Shown here: positions 52,581 to 61,762 of the stretch, piece after piece
How positions within the stretch are numbered: position 1 is the first letter of the stretch
Layout: the number at the start of each line of letters is the position of its first letter
Origin: Microcoleus sp. AS-A8
GTDB taxonomy: Bacteria > Cyanobacteriota > Cyanobacteriia > Cyanobacteriales > Coleofasciculaceae
DNA: 64,000 nucleotides
Assembly: GCA_039962225.1 (NCBI GenBank)
Contig: JAMPKV010000006.1
Span: 310,001 to 374,000, forward strand
Direction of reading: 5' to 3'
Made by a program: the position numbers and the translations under genes
The notes under the pieces: model-generated
The model's input: only the letters and a program-made list of their open reading frames with translations
Database searches by the model: none
What the model was told of the DNA's origin: nothing

Positions 52581-53624
52581 ATGAGCAGCTCTGTAGAAAA
52601 ATCATCAGGTACTCCTTCCTCCTTAAACGGTCAAAAGATCGTCTACGGAGGAATCGCTTGGGCCGTGATCTCGCTATTGTTTTTTCTGTTGTTCAGTATT
52701 ACACCACCTGGGGAAGAAAGTCCGCTGTGGTACTTGATTGGTACCTATGTGCTGGAAACTCTTCCTTTTTTAGGGGCGGCTATACTCTGTTACAGAAACT
52801 GGCGTAGTCCTCAGATTGCTAGCGGACGTAATGTTTGGCTAGGAATTGGTCTGGGAATGATCTCGTGGTTTATTGGTAACTTAATATTTGGAGTGTGGGA
52901 ACTCTATTTCGGCCTTAGTCCCGAAGTGTCACCGGCCGATTTGTTTTACATTACTTTCTATGTGTTTCTTAGCTGGGGTATGGTTTTAGCCGTTCTTCCC
53001 AGGCGTTTGAATTTAGAAGTTTGGCAGTGGGTAACGGTAGGGTTTATCGCCGTTTTGGGGATTGCCTTAGCGGTTTTGGTTTTGCTGTCTACACCTAATG
53101 CTGGCTCGAAGGCAGCAGGGGTAGTTTCCCCGCTTAACGCGATTGAGCAGACAACCACTGGAGCAACTTTACCCCTAGAGGCAGGTTCTCCAAAGGCTCT
53201 GCTAGTTCAAGCTAGCGAGGCTGAGTCAGCCTCGCCGTCTGTAGAAGCAGAATCTCAAACTGGAGACAATCGGGCACCCGGTTGGGCGATTGCCATCCAA
53301 GAAACGCTCAGACCATTCTCTAAATCCGTTAATTTCTTCTATATTGTTGGCGATGTCTTCCTTCTGATTATTGCCTCAACTCTGTTTTTAGCGTTTTGGG
53401 GCGGACGGTTTGCTCAGTCTTGGCGAGTGATTGCTGCCGCAACGGTCTGTCTTTATATTGCGGATATGTACTTTAAGTACGAAGATGCTACACAGACAAA
53501 ATACCAAAGCGGTAGTCTACTAGAAGTCTTTTTTGTTTTTAGTGGTGTACTGTTTGCCATTGGTGCTGCTCTAGAATATGACGTATCAAGCCGCTCTCGC
53601 CGTAGTGCGCGCAAGCGAGCTTAA
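52581..53624 (+). CDS. Polytopic membrane protein of unknown function
   Basis: A 347-residue protein with about eight predicted helices: roughly 21-41, 53-70, 88-110, 119-138, 149-168, then a hydrophilic loop (about 172-235), 252-272, 284-302 and 312-332. It ends in a basic tail SSRSRRSARKRA. The pairs of helices and the aromatic residues (GNLIFGVWELYFGLSP) recall membrane sensor-type domains in cyanobacteria, but I cannot assign a family. The start at 52581 (MSSSVEK) is preferred to 52542. The stop is eight bases from the start of the HTH/acidic-repeat gene, so the pair is almost certainly cotranscribed. Confidence 0.75.
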   Translation: MSSSVEKSSGTPSSLNGQKIVYGGIAWAVISLLFFLLFSITPPGEESPLWYLIGTYVLETLPFLGAAILCYRNWRSPQIASGRNVWLGIGLGMISWFIGNLIFGVWELYFGLSPEVSPADLFYITFYVFLSWGMVLAVLPRRLNLEVWQWVTVGFIAVLGIALAVLVLLSTPNAGSKAAGVVSPLNAIEQTTTGATLPLEAGSPKALLVQASEAESASPSVEAESQTGDNRAPGWAIAIQETLRPFSKSVNFFYIVGDVFLLIIASTLFLAFWGGRFAQSWRVIAAATVCLYIADMYFKYEDATQTKYQSGSLLEVFFVFSGVLFAIGAALEYDVSSRSRRSARKRA

Positions 53625-53632
53625 CTTAAGTT

Positions 53633-54709
53633 ATGAGTCCAAGAAAACTATCGGATGCCGACAAAAGCGATATCTTAAACCTGTATCGACACCCAGAAGA
53701 GACAACCTCAACTCTGGCCGTGCGCTATGGCGTAAGTAACTCGACCATTAGCCGCATCCTCAAAAGCAACCTATTAGAGTCTGAATACGAAGATCTTATT
53801 CAGCAAAAGCGATTAAATCGTACTCCAGGGAGTGGAGCTTCGCCGATTATCCAATCGCCTGAGCCAACACTCGAATTGGAGGTAGAACCAGCACCCGTTA
53901 TTCAGCCCTCGAAGCCACGAACGGTAGAATTGCCGCGAAAGGTAGAATTAGAGACTCCATCATCCGAGTCAAGTTCTATCGATGGGCGTCGGCGACGTAA
54001 ACGTTCCTCCGTACCTCACCCAGCCGAGCCGGAGTACAGGGCTATCCAGACTGAATTACCGCTGAATATTCCTGCAATAGTTCAGGTAGATGAGCCGGAT
54101 GAGCCAGAGGAGCCGGATGAGCCAGTTCAGCCACTTAAGCCAGTTCAGCCCGTTCAGCCACTTAAGCCAGTTCAGCCCGTTCAGCCAGTTCAGCCCGTTA
54201 AGCTTCTCGATGAAATGGAACAGGCAGAGCCTAGCCGTTTAGACGAGTTGTTGGATAGCGACTTAATGGATTTAGATGATGAGGATGATGACTTAGATGA
54301 TGAGGATGATGATGACTGGGAAGACGACGGAGACGATGACCACAGCCAACAACTTTTAAAAACGTCTTTTACCGGAAGCGGTGTTAATGTTCAAGTTTTG
54401 CCCCTTTCGGAAGCCTCTCTTCCTAGAACCTGCTATTTGGTTGTAGACCGAGCAGCAGAGTTAATTGCTCGACCGCTTAAAGAGTTTAGCGATTTAGGTC
54501 AGATTCCGGCTGACGAAGTTCAGGAGAGAACGCTACCGATTTTTGATAATCACAAAGTTGCACGACGTTTTTCTAATCGTTCTCAGCGAGTGATTAAAGT
54601 TCCTGATAGTCGGATGCTTCAGAAGACTCGCTCTCATCTGCAAGCTAAAGGAATTACCCGGCTGTTAATTGATGGTCAGGTCTATTCCCTACTACCGACT
54701 CAGCCCTGA
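53633..54709 (+). CDS. HTH protein with proline repeat and acidic tract
   Basis: A 358-residue protein with three parts. An N-terminal helix-turn-helix of transposase/psq type (about 5-55, LSDADKSDILNLYRHPEET...VRYGVSNSTISRILK) should bind DNA. A central disordered region has VQPLKPVQP-type repeats (about 160-186) and a run of aspartates and glutamates (about 213-240). A compact C-terminal domain (about 250-356) contains SLPRTCYLVVDRAAELIARPLKEFSDLGQIPADEVQERTLPIFDNH and ends with ARRFSN-like and TRLLIDGQVYSLL phrases. It is a known cyanobacterial type but not characterised. It is probably a regulator, not a transposase: no catalytic domain is present. It shares a transcript with the membrane protein before it. 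Confidence 0.8.
   Translation: MSPRKLSDADKSDILNLYRHPEETTSTLAVRYGVSNSTISRILKSNLLESEYEDLIQQKRLNRTPGSGASPIIQSPEPTLELEVEPAPVIQPSKPRTVELPRKVELETPSSESSSIDGRRRRKRSSVPHPAEPEYRAIQTELPLNIPAIVQVDEPDEPEEPDEPVQPLKPVQPVQPLKPVQPVQPVQPVKLLDEMEQAEPSRLDELLDSDLMDLDDEDDDLDDEDDDDWEDDGDDDHSQQLLKTSFTGSGVNVQVLPLSEASLPRTCYLVVDRAAELIARPLKEFSDLGQIPADEVQERTLPIFDNHKVARRFSNRSQRVIKVPDSRMLQKTRSHLQAKGITRLLIDGQVYSLLPTQP
54117..54200 (+). repeat. Intragenic proline-rich codon repeat
   Basis: Within the HTH gene, units of GTTCAGCC alternate with ACTTAAGCCA, encoding repeated VQPLKPVQP-like and VQPVQPVKL-like runs. Such near-identical DNA units suggest recent slippage and a length that varies between strains. Confidence 0.6.
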
Positions 54710-54738
54710 GGTTAATGGAACTTAGGGTGCTTTTGAGA

Positions 54739-54772
54739 AAGGAGCGATCGCCCCTTTTGGTGATCGCTCCTT
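54739..54772 (+). terminator. Hairpin terminator with HIP1 core
   Basis: AAGGAGCGATC and GATCGCTCCTT form an eleven-base-pair perfect stem around GCCCCTTTTGGT, about 30 bases after the stop of the HTH gene. The left arm contains GCGATCGC. It lacks a long T run. Confidence 0.65.
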
Positions 54773-55601
54773 ACTAATAACGACTCAGTCACACGAATCA
54801 TTTATAGGCTTCGGAACCTCCAACATGGATAACCGAGAGAGTCGTTGCTCGATTCGACAAATTCCGGTCTTACATTGAACGTTGAGACTTAGTACTTTTC
54901 GTCCCTACTCGTGCGAAGAACGCTGTGGGAACGTTGTGAATGATAGTTCATGGATATCCTATTGGGAAAATTGGGAATTCTTGGTTTTTGTGCATTCCTT
55001 ATCTTCCCCGTAAATGTAAATAAACATGAATATTTCCTTAGCCGAATGGTGCAAGATGTAAAGTTATACCTATTTGCTTGGGGGAGGGTACATAATATCT
55101 TTTGGGAGGGTACATAACATAGCACAGAGACTTCGAGCCAACAGGAGAGTGATGTGCGAGTCGTCTTAATAATAAAGGCTATTCTTAGTCACCGTTTCAG
55201 ACGGTATCTTGAAACTTTTTGACGAAAATACTTCAGAAGCCGTAAAATTGCACAACTCCGTCTACCCATTTTTTAATATATTTAAACATCCACAAACGGC
55301 TCTTAATTCACTTTCGTGAATGCCAAATTAGTGAGACGAAATCAACACAAATTTGCTAAAGTTTAACAAAAATTCATTTGACCTTTATCAAGAAATCTGA
55401 GTGGCTTGATAAAATTAAAAATGAAACCTTAATTTTAAATTAATTATAAGTTTTATTTTAATTGGTGATGAGAACTTAAAAAACCTAATCAGATCTTTTC
55501 TAATGTTAATCATGAGCTACGACTGATATGGTGATTAAAGTTGGTAATCCAAGTCTTTTAAATCGTTTAGGTGAAAGCGTCGTCATTGGAGTGTCTACGC
55601 T
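54773..55601. other. Long AT-rich intergenic region with direct repeats
   Basis: About 830 bases. At 55082-55117 a 14-base word is repeated in direct order, GGGAGGGTACATAA, with a 22-base period. The remaining part (55150-55600) is AT-rich with short homopolymer-like runs and probably holds the promoter of the pentapeptide gene. No RNA gene is recognised and the open frame at 54889-55125 is not convincing. Confidence 0.45.
55082..55117. promoter_or_regulatory. Two direct repeats with 22-base spacing
   Basis: GGGAGGGTACATAA occurs at 55082-55095 and 55104-55117. The centre-to-centre distance of 22 bases is two helical turns, as expected for a dimer or cooperative protein site. Its position, about 480 bases before the pentapeptide gene and 370 bases after the HTH gene, leaves the target unclear. 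Confidence 0.4.
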
Positions 55602-56456
55602 ATGAAAGTGAAATATCTGCTCCACGTTTATGACCAAGGAGTTAGGGATTTTTCTGGTGTTGATCTCAGCGGAGCAGACTTAAGGGGAGTCACTCTGATT
55701 GGAGTCAACCTCACAGGAGCTAACTTAACCGGTGCTAACTTGAGTCGAGCGTTTCTCACCAAGTCAGATTTGAGTGGTGCTCAGATGAACTGGGCTAATC
55801 TCAGTTTTGTCAAAATGAGCGAAGCCAAACTCGTAGAAGCCGATTTAACGAAAGCCAACTTGAGCGGAGCTTTCATGGTGAAGTCAAAACTTCCAGGAGC
55901 TAAGCTGAGTGGCGCAAATCTTAGTGCCACTAATCTGAGGCGTGCTAACTTATGGGGGGCTAACCTCTGCTCGGCAGATTTACAAAGAACGAATCTACGA
56001 GATGCCAACTTGAGTGGTGTCAACTTCAATTGGGCGAATTTATCAGAGGCGAGATTAGTTGGAGCAAAGCTGTATGGGGCTTCGTTGAATGGGGTGAACT
56101 TAAGTAAAGCCTTTTTAAAAGAAGTCGATCTGGGTGGCGTTGATTTAGAAGGTGTAAGCCTGAGGGAAGCTAAATTGAGCGGTGCTAACTTGGAAGGAGC
56201 GAACTTGACAAGGGCTGATTTGAGTGAAGCCAATCTACACGGTGCCAATCTCAAAGGAGTAGACTTCACAGGAGCTAACCTGACAAAAGCCTCTCTAGAT
56301 CAGGCCAATCTAACATGGGCGATTTTGAAAAAGGCAGATTTAAGGGGAGCGAATTTGAGTGAAGCCAAGCTGAATGGAATTGACTTTGAGGATATGCAGA
56401 TTGGTGGTGCGATTCTCCCGGAATCAACAGACCGCTTCTTGTATTACGCAATGTAA
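55602..56456 (+). CDS. Pentapeptide-repeat protein
   Basis: A 284-residue protein made almost wholly of A(D/N)LXX repeats from residue 17 to about 270, for example LSGADLRGVTLIGVNLTGANLTGANL. This folds as a right-handed quadrilateral beta-helix. No other domain, signal peptide or membrane segment is present. Cyanobacteria have many such proteins, mostly without known roles; some mimic DNA or cap complexes. The long uninterrupted run of about 50 pentapeptides is typical. There is no partner in the immediate operon. The ATG at 55602 follows a long AT-rich region. Confidence 0.95.
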   Translation: MKVKYLLHVYDQGVRDFSGVDLSGADLRGVTLIGVNLTGANLTGANLSRAFLTKSDLSGAQMNWANLSFVKMSEAKLVEADLTKANLSGAFMVKSKLPGAKLSGANLSATNLRRANLWGANLCSADLQRTNLRDANLSGVNFNWANLSEARLVGAKLYGASLNGVNLSKAFLKEVDLGGVDLEGVSLREAKLSGANLEGANLTRADLSEANLHGANLKGVDFTGANLTKASLDQANLTWAILKKADLRGANLSEAKLNGIDFEDMQIGGAILPESTDRFLYYAM

Positions 56457-56675
56457 AAAGTCAGCGTCATTTGAGCAGGGCAAAGGCTCTGAATCCCTAT
56501 TAATTGTTGCCCTGCTACCTAATCAAATAGGTATGGAGCTTAAAGTTTGAATGCGAGTGAATTCATATTACATTCGTGAGCATCCCAATATTATGTTTTT
56601 TAACGCAGAGGGATGCAGAGAATGCGAGAGCTAATTTTTTGTTAATTTTGATTGGATAGGAAACAATCAGACAGG

Positions 56676-58688
56676 TCAGAATGGGGTTGGGTTATTCCCT
56701 GGCTCAGGCCCAGGGCAGTGATAAAGTCGATACCAGTAGCTATCCACCTTAGGCAAGCGCTGGGGAGCCGCAAAACATTTTTGTTGGGCTAAGTCTATAC
56801 CTGCGTGGAAATTCACGAGCCATACATCCAGGGGGCGAGGTAGTCCAGCTACTGTTTCTTGAAGTGTAATTGTCGGGTTTTTCCCTTGAGAATCTAACTT
56901 GTCACGAGCTAGGAGAAACGTAGGAGACGTTGTATCCCGACTGGCTGAGGAATTAGACGAGTCAAGGTGCTTGAATTCCCAAGCTAACCCCATCATTCTA
57001 CCGGTATGACCATGGTGTTGATGGGTCGTAGCAATCAGAACGGGAGCATCTGACAGTTTCTCAATCACATTGACCATCAGATCGGGACGAATGCTTTGCA
57101 AATAGCCAAGATTCCAAGTCACTGTCACTCCTCCCAAAAGTCCCATCAACCAAATCAGGATGATGGCTTTTTTACCCCCTCTTCTGGAAAAGCGAACCCT
57201 AGAGGATGGCTGAGGCGCTGTTAAGGGCATCTGAGCGGGTTGGGTCAAGGTATGCCAAGACGTTGCCAGTGCTGCTCCAATTAAAGCGATCGCCACTGGA
57301 AAGTAAACGAACTGATAACGGGGTGCCAAGGTCATATCAGCACCCAGAGTATAGGTAATGCTGAAAAATAGCACCATAGCCCCGATCATAAAATCACCCA
57401 AAACCTGAAGATTCAAACGGATATCGGGGGAAAAGTGTTCAGGTTTAAGACCATATCTGAGAATAGGAATTGCCCACACTACGAAGATCAGTGTCACGAC
57501 GCCAGAGACGATCAACATTGCCATCGGTAGCGTTGTCAATTCCATCGGTAGCGAGGTGAGAATGGTGATCAACCAAGCCAACACTCGACCGATGGGTTCT
57601 AGCCAGCGTTCCAGGGGATTGCCGTCATAAATCCAATGGGTCAGTTCGTAATCGTAGTTGGATTGTAAAATCGGTAGCCAAACTAGACTTCCTGCTACCG
57701 TACCTGCCGCCACCCAGTAAATCCTCCGCCAAGGTTGAGAGAAGAATTGAGGGTTAGCTTTAGTTCGAGTTTGACCGAGAGCCAGAGAAAGGGAGTGAGG
57801 AGGTGATAAGGTTTGTGTCGGGTTTTCCGTTCGGCGTAATCGTTGCCAAAATGTCGGAGTAACGGAACGAGGTTTGGGGGTAAAGGCGGCTTCCCCGTCT
57901 TGGGTTAAATTTAAAAACTTCTCCCTCTCCCTGTTTCCTTGACGCCATGCCACTGCCAACAACACCAACGCTTCAGCACCCAGCGTCAGGGCAAAAAAGT
58001 AATGGGTTGCAACCCCTAGGGTGTTAATCAAGACCCAGGTTAATCCCACCCCAAGGGGTAATAGGGTACGCTGATACAGGTGTTGTACTGCCACGATTAA
58101 GCAGCACACAGAGGCAATCACCCACAAAATAGCCAAGCTGTAATGGCGCGCTTCCTGAGCCAAGAATATACCAAAGGGTGAAACAGCCATAATCGCGGCT
58201 GCCATCTGCCCGACTAATCGAGAACGAAAGGCAAGATAACCCAAACCGTACATGGCTGGGATGGAGAGTGTACTAAAAACAGCGGGAAGCGATCGCGCCG
58301 CCCACATTGACACTATCCCGTCCTCTGGCGGAAACCACCGCATCCACAGGTGAGCGAGCACGAAATACAGGGGGGGATGATTACTCTGTTTGAGTAAGTA
58401 ATGAATGACATCCCCAATACCCGTGCTGGGGTCGGGTTCGATCGGTTTCAGGAGAACGTCAATGGAGATCGCTTGATCCAGGGGTACTGTTCTAAAACTA
58501 TGACCCAAGCTAAACACAATGGTGGCGAATTCATCCGTCCAAGGGGTTTTGGCGGTTAGACGCATCAAGCGCAAGCCAATACCAACGGCCACCCAGAGCA
58601 AGAGCAGCAGAGGATGGAACCAACGACTAGCCCGAATAGCCTTTACAAAACTCAACACGCTCCTCACACCCCTCAGTGATGAATACAA
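56676..58688 (-). CDS. GT39-like membrane glycosyltransferase
   Basis: A 670-residue membrane protein with about 11-12 helices and an N-terminal catalytic loop. It has WTDEFATIVFSLGHSF (about 52-67), whose acidic pair resembles the GT-C/ArnT-PMT active loop, followed by DVIHYLLKQSNHPPLYFVLAHLWMRWFPP, typical of bacterial GT39/phospholipid-carrier-dependent enzymes. A central hydrophilic loop (about 245-310) and a C-terminal hydrophilic domain (about 570-670) are present. It probably transfers a sugar from a polyprenyl carrier on the outer side. The acceptor is unknown. It is followed on the same strand by the S9 peptidase, with no obvious functional link. Confidence 0.85.
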   Translation of the reverse strand: MYSSLRGVRSVLSFVKAIRASRWFHPLLLLLWVAVGIGLRLMRLTAKTPWTDEFATIVFSLGHSFRTVPLDQAISIDVLLKPIEPDPSTGIGDVIHYLLKQSNHPPLYFVLAHLWMRWFPPEDGIVSMWAARSLPAVFSTLSIPAMYGLGYLAFRSRLVGQMAAAIMAVSPFGIFLAQEARHYSLAILWVIASVCCLIVAVQHLYQRTLLPLGVGLTWVLINTLGVATHYFFALTLGAEALVLLAVAWRQGNREREKFLNLTQDGEAAFTPKPRSVTPTFWQRLRRTENPTQTLSPPHSLSLALGQTRTKANPQFFSQPWRRIYWVAAGTVAGSLVWLPILQSNYDYELTHWIYDGNPLERWLEPIGRVLAWLITILTSLPMELTTLPMAMLIVSGVVTLIFVVWAIPILRYGLKPEHFSPDIRLNLQVLGDFMIGAMVLFFSITYTLGADMTLAPRYQFVYFPVAIALIGAALATSWHTLTQPAQMPLTAPQPSSRVRFSRRGGKKAIILIWLMGLLGGVTVTWNLGYLQSIRPDLMVNVIEKLSDAPVLIATTHQHHGHTGRMMGLAWEFKHLDSSNSSASRDTTSPTFLLARDKLDSQGKNPTITLQETVAGLPRPLDVWLVNFHAGIDLAQQKCFAAPQRLPKVDSYWYRLYHCPGPEPGNNPTPF

Positions 58689-58780
58689 AATTCAAACATC
58701 TAAATTCAAAACGACTAAGATTAACTTAAATTACGTTTTTGAATTTTTGATTTTGAACTTTGAATAGTTCCTAACGGGGT

Positions 58781-60682
58781 TTATTGTAAGACGCAGGAAT
58801 GTCCTGGAATGTCTCCAATCGGTTCAAAGCGACCCCCTAAATATTTGGCGAGGAATTCTTCTGCGATCGCAAAAAAATGCAGTCGGTTTTCTGGACGAGC
58901 AAAGCCGTGTCCTTCATCGGTGTACAGGGCATATTCCACGGGCTTACCCGCCTTTTTCATGGCTTCAACGATTTGTTCGCTTTCTGCCTGCTTGACCCGT
59001 GGGTCGTTGGCACCCTGTCCAATGAGTAAGGGTTTTTGGATGCGGTCAACAAAAAATAGAGGCGATCGCGAATTGAGAAACTCTTCTTCTGTCTCTAAGT
59101 TGCCAATCCGATGGTACATGTTAGCCAGCAGGGGTGCCCAGTAGGGTGGGATACTTTTGAGCAACGTCACTAAGTTGCTAGGGCCAACAATATCTACACC
59201 CGCCGCAAACACTTCTGGGGTAAAGGTTAACCCAACCAATGTGGCATAACCTCCGTAGGAACCCCCCATAATTGCCACCTTCTTCGGGTCAGCAATCCCC
59301 TGTTCGACCAACCAATTTACCGCATCAATCAGGTCATCATGCATGGTTGCCGCCCATTGGCGATTCGCTGCATTCAAAAAGTCTTTGCCGTAGCCAGTAG
59401 AACCCCGGAAATTGACTTGCAACACCGCATAACCTCGGTTGGCTAGCCATTGCGCTTCCGAATCATAACCCCAAGTATCCCGTGCCCAAGGGCCACCGTG
59501 AACCAGGAGAACGGTGGGCAAATTTTTCGTCGGGATGCCCACGGGTGTTGTCAGGTAGCCATGAATGGTTAATCTGTCTCTAGCTTGGTAAGCAATCGGT
59601 TCCATCGAAGCCAGGGATAATTCTTCCAGTTCGGGTTGATTGCTGAAGAGTAACGTGCTGGACTTGGAGGCGCGATCGTAGATGTAGTAGTAAACAGGGC
59701 CATTATCGATCATATAAGCCACTAGCCAGGTATCATCCGCCAGAGTGCGGCTACCAATGCCAAACTCGCCTTCACGGACTTGGGAAATGGCCTCAAAATC
59801 GACGGCAATACTTTCGTCAAGGATCTGCCACTTCACTTTATCCTTGTAGACAGAAACCGCCTGAATGACTCGTGTCGTGGGATGTGCTATAATTCCACCC
59901 ACGTCATACTGACTATCCTCTGCCATTACGGTTTCTTGGTGAGTAGCTAGGTCAAGGCCAATCAGGCGCTGAGTGTTAGCCTCATGAGAGCCAATTAGAT
60001 AAAGGGTTTTGCCATCGGCAGAAAAGCCAACAGCCCCACCTTCATCATCGGGTCCCCAATGACGCAGGGTTTCCCAAGGCTTGTCCAACGTTTCCCGAAC
60101 TAATAAATCCGAACCTCCGTCAGGCGTTGCAGCCGTTGCGGCTCTTACCTTAAACTCGGCATCTGCCGTCCAGCTAACGATATTACCGGGGTTCTCTGTC
60201 TCAAACTCCACAGCACCGTTATTCAGGTTAATCCGGTAAACATCGAACTTTTGAGGGTCATTTAAGTTCAGCCCCACTAGCACTTCGTCTGGGAAGTTGG
60301 GGTCAAGATCGACGACCTGGGCTTTAACATTTTGGAAGGGAGTCAAGTCCCGGACGATATTTGATTGGATATTGACTAAGTAAAGGTGGAAGTTCTCGTC
60401 ACCATCTGAGTCTTGGAGATAAATCAGTTGCTGGGGGCTGTATGTCCAGAAGTACATGCGAATCCCGCGTTTTTGATCGTCTGTCAGCTTCCGGTCGTCT
60501 TCTTGCCCCACGGTTCGCAGCCATACCTGTAAGACGTTTTTCTCATCTGGCGCGAGATAGGTGAGATACTGACCATCCGGCGATAGTTGAGGACGGGCAC
60601 GTTTTGGGTTGCCAAACAGAATTTCACGGGGAATAAGTGGGGGTAGCTGAGTGGCAGATTCACTGGTTGTTGTCGTTGTCAT
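58781..60682 (-). CDS. S9-family prolyl oligopeptidase-like peptidase
   Basis: A 633-residue serine peptidase of the S9 (prolyl oligopeptidase/acylaminoacyl peptidase) family. A seven-bladed beta-propeller (about 20-370) is followed by the alpha/beta-hydrolase domain with TVLLVHGGPWARDTWGYDSEAQWLANRGYAVLQVNFRGSTGYG, nucleophile GGSYGGYATL (about 475-480), aspartate GANDPRV and histidine DEGHGFARPENR. The catalytic triad is complete. No signal peptide, so it is cytosolic. The start at 60682 (MTTTTTSES) has GGAAG upstream; a longer frame from 60736 is open. Confidence 0.92.
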   Translation of the reverse strand: MTTTTTSESATQLPPLIPREILFGNPKRARPQLSPDGQYLTYLAPDEKNVLQVWLRTVGQEDDRKLTDDQKRGIRMYFWTYSPQQLIYLQDSDGDENFHLYLVNIQSNIVRDLTPFQNVKAQVVDLDPNFPDEVLVGLNLNDPQKFDVYRINLNNGAVEFETENPGNIVSWTADAEFKVRAATAATPDGGSDLLVRETLDKPWETLRHWGPDDEGGAVGFSADGKTLYLIGSHEANTQRLIGLDLATHQETVMAEDSQYDVGGIIAHPTTRVIQAVSVYKDKVKWQILDESIAVDFEAISQVREGEFGIGSRTLADDTWLVAYMIDNGPVYYYIYDRASKSSTLLFSNQPELEELSLASMEPIAYQARDRLTIHGYLTTPVGIPTKNLPTVLLVHGGPWARDTWGYDSEAQWLANRGYAVLQVNFRGSTGYGKDFLNAANRQWAATMHDDLIDAVNWLVEQGIADPKKVAIMGGSYGGYATLVGLTFTPEVFAAGVDIVGPSNLVTLLKSIPPYWAPLLANMYHRIGNLETEEEFLNSRSPLFFVDRIQKPLLIGQGANDPRVKQAESEQIVEAMKKAGKPVEYALYTDEGHGFARPENRLHFFAIAEEFLAKYLGGRFEPIGDIPGHSCVLQ

Positions 60683-61166
60683 GGATGCTTCCGATTGCGA
60701 TGGGTCATCTATGTGACACTTTAGCGAATTAGCCAACCGTCAAGAATAGAGTATTCCAGTAGACCGAAAACTCGTGCAGGGTGGCAGAAATAACTCACCT
60801 CTTGGGAGTGGGGAGAAAGCGCCAGAGATTGAAGATTACGGTTTATTACAATAGAACATCGCGAGTCCTAGTCGTAGTCATTTCGAGTACGATGTACTAA
60901 GGTAAACTCATAACGACTACACAGAAGAAGGCAACTGAGATGTAGCAGGTAACAATACGCCTGTGTTCTTCATCCGTGATCCCCTCAAGTTTCCTGATTT
61001 TATCCACACACAAAAGCGCAATCCGCAAACGAATTGCAAAGATGCCAACGCCAAAACTACGAACCCAATAGCGATGACAATCCCAATCCGTCTTGTAGAC
61101 TCCTTTGTCAAGCGTCTAAACAATCTTTCTCCCTCCCCCATCCTGGTATGAACTCCAGCGCTGCTG
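60683..61166. other. Intergenic region holding a dispersed repeat
   Basis: About 480 bases between the peptidase start and the stop of the small response regulator. Open frames at 60917-61216 and 60963-61151 overlap the repeat and do not look coding. The region contains the repeat at 61081-61150. Confidence 0.4.
61081..61150 (-). repeat. Dispersed repeat, copy B (partner of 14835-14899)
   Basis: Read on the minus strand it starts CATACCAGGATGGGGGAGGG, continues TTGTTTAGACGCTTGACA, and ends GTCTACAAGACGGATTGGGA. It matches copy A over its whole length with an insertion of about six bases after the first segment. The hairpin TAGAC...GTCTA is kept. Two copies in 64 kb, in opposite orientation and both intergenic, indicate a multi-copy element. 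Confidence 0.7.
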
Positions 61167-61559
61167 TTATGGCTGTGCGGCAAATGTCCAACCGAGAACC
61201 TCAGCCACCCGTTCAACTAGTGCGATCGCATCAAACGGTTTGGCGATCGCGTCTACAACCCCCAGTTCCCGCAGGAGCTTGGGATCGGCGAGATCTACTT
61301 TGGCTGTGAGCAGCACCACTGGAATAGAGGGATTATCATCATTGGCTCTGAGCCGTTTGAGAAATGCGATGCCATCCATTCCTGGCATCATCTCATCCAA
61401 GACGATCGCATCCGGTTGTTCTGCAACGACCTGTTCTAGTCCTTCTCGTCCGGAACTGGCAAGCAGCACCTCCCACCCTGCCACATCCTCGAAACAGCCT
61501 TGCACGACTTCTTGAATCACGTCTTCATCGTCAATGACTAAAATCCGTTTGGACAACAT
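61167..61559 (-). CDS. Single-domain response regulator (1)
   Basis: A 130-residue receiver domain without an output domain. The acidic pocket is D10-D11 after ILVI, the phospho-acceptor is D55 in AIVLDEMMPG, the switch threonine lies in VVLLTAK, and the lysine is in AIAKPF (about 108). It would act as a phosphorelay intermediate or by binding a partner. It resembles the neighbour at 61763 but is not identical. The ATG at 61559 (MLSKRILVIDDE) is the family start. It lies downstream of the response regulator and histidine kinase genes on the same strand, probably in one transcript despite the 200-base spacer. Confidence 0.9.
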   Translation of the reverse strand: MLSKRILVIDDEDVIQEVVQGCFEDVAGWEVLLASSGREGLEQVVAEQPDAIVLDEMMPGMDGIAFLKRLRANDDNPSIPVVLLTAKVDLADPKLLRELGVVDAIAKPFDAIALVERVAEVLGWTFAAQP

Positions 61560-61762
61560 AACTTCTACCCTCAGAGTGGAGGATGGCAAAATCTGTATCG
61601 AGCGAGCGAATCGAAATCATTAAGCGCTAGAGCATCATCGACACAGTTGACCGGATTGGGCAAACCTAATCGCAGAGACAGCCAAACCGACTGTGACTCG
61701 ATCAAACCTGTTGGCTTCTAAATTACAGAAAAGAATTGAAGAACGTTTGAAGTTATAAAACT

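Noticed and set aside
53633-54709. Transposase, because of the N-terminal HTH
   Set aside because: There is no DDE or other catalytic domain, no terminal repeats, and the gene is coupled to a membrane protein.
55781-56269. Long antisense frame in the pentapeptide gene
   Set aside because: A mirror of the repetitive sense codons; the sense protein is a clear family member.
60917-61216. Small membrane protein near the response regulator
   Set aside because: Most of it is encoded by the dispersed repeat, and the rest has no conserved pattern.
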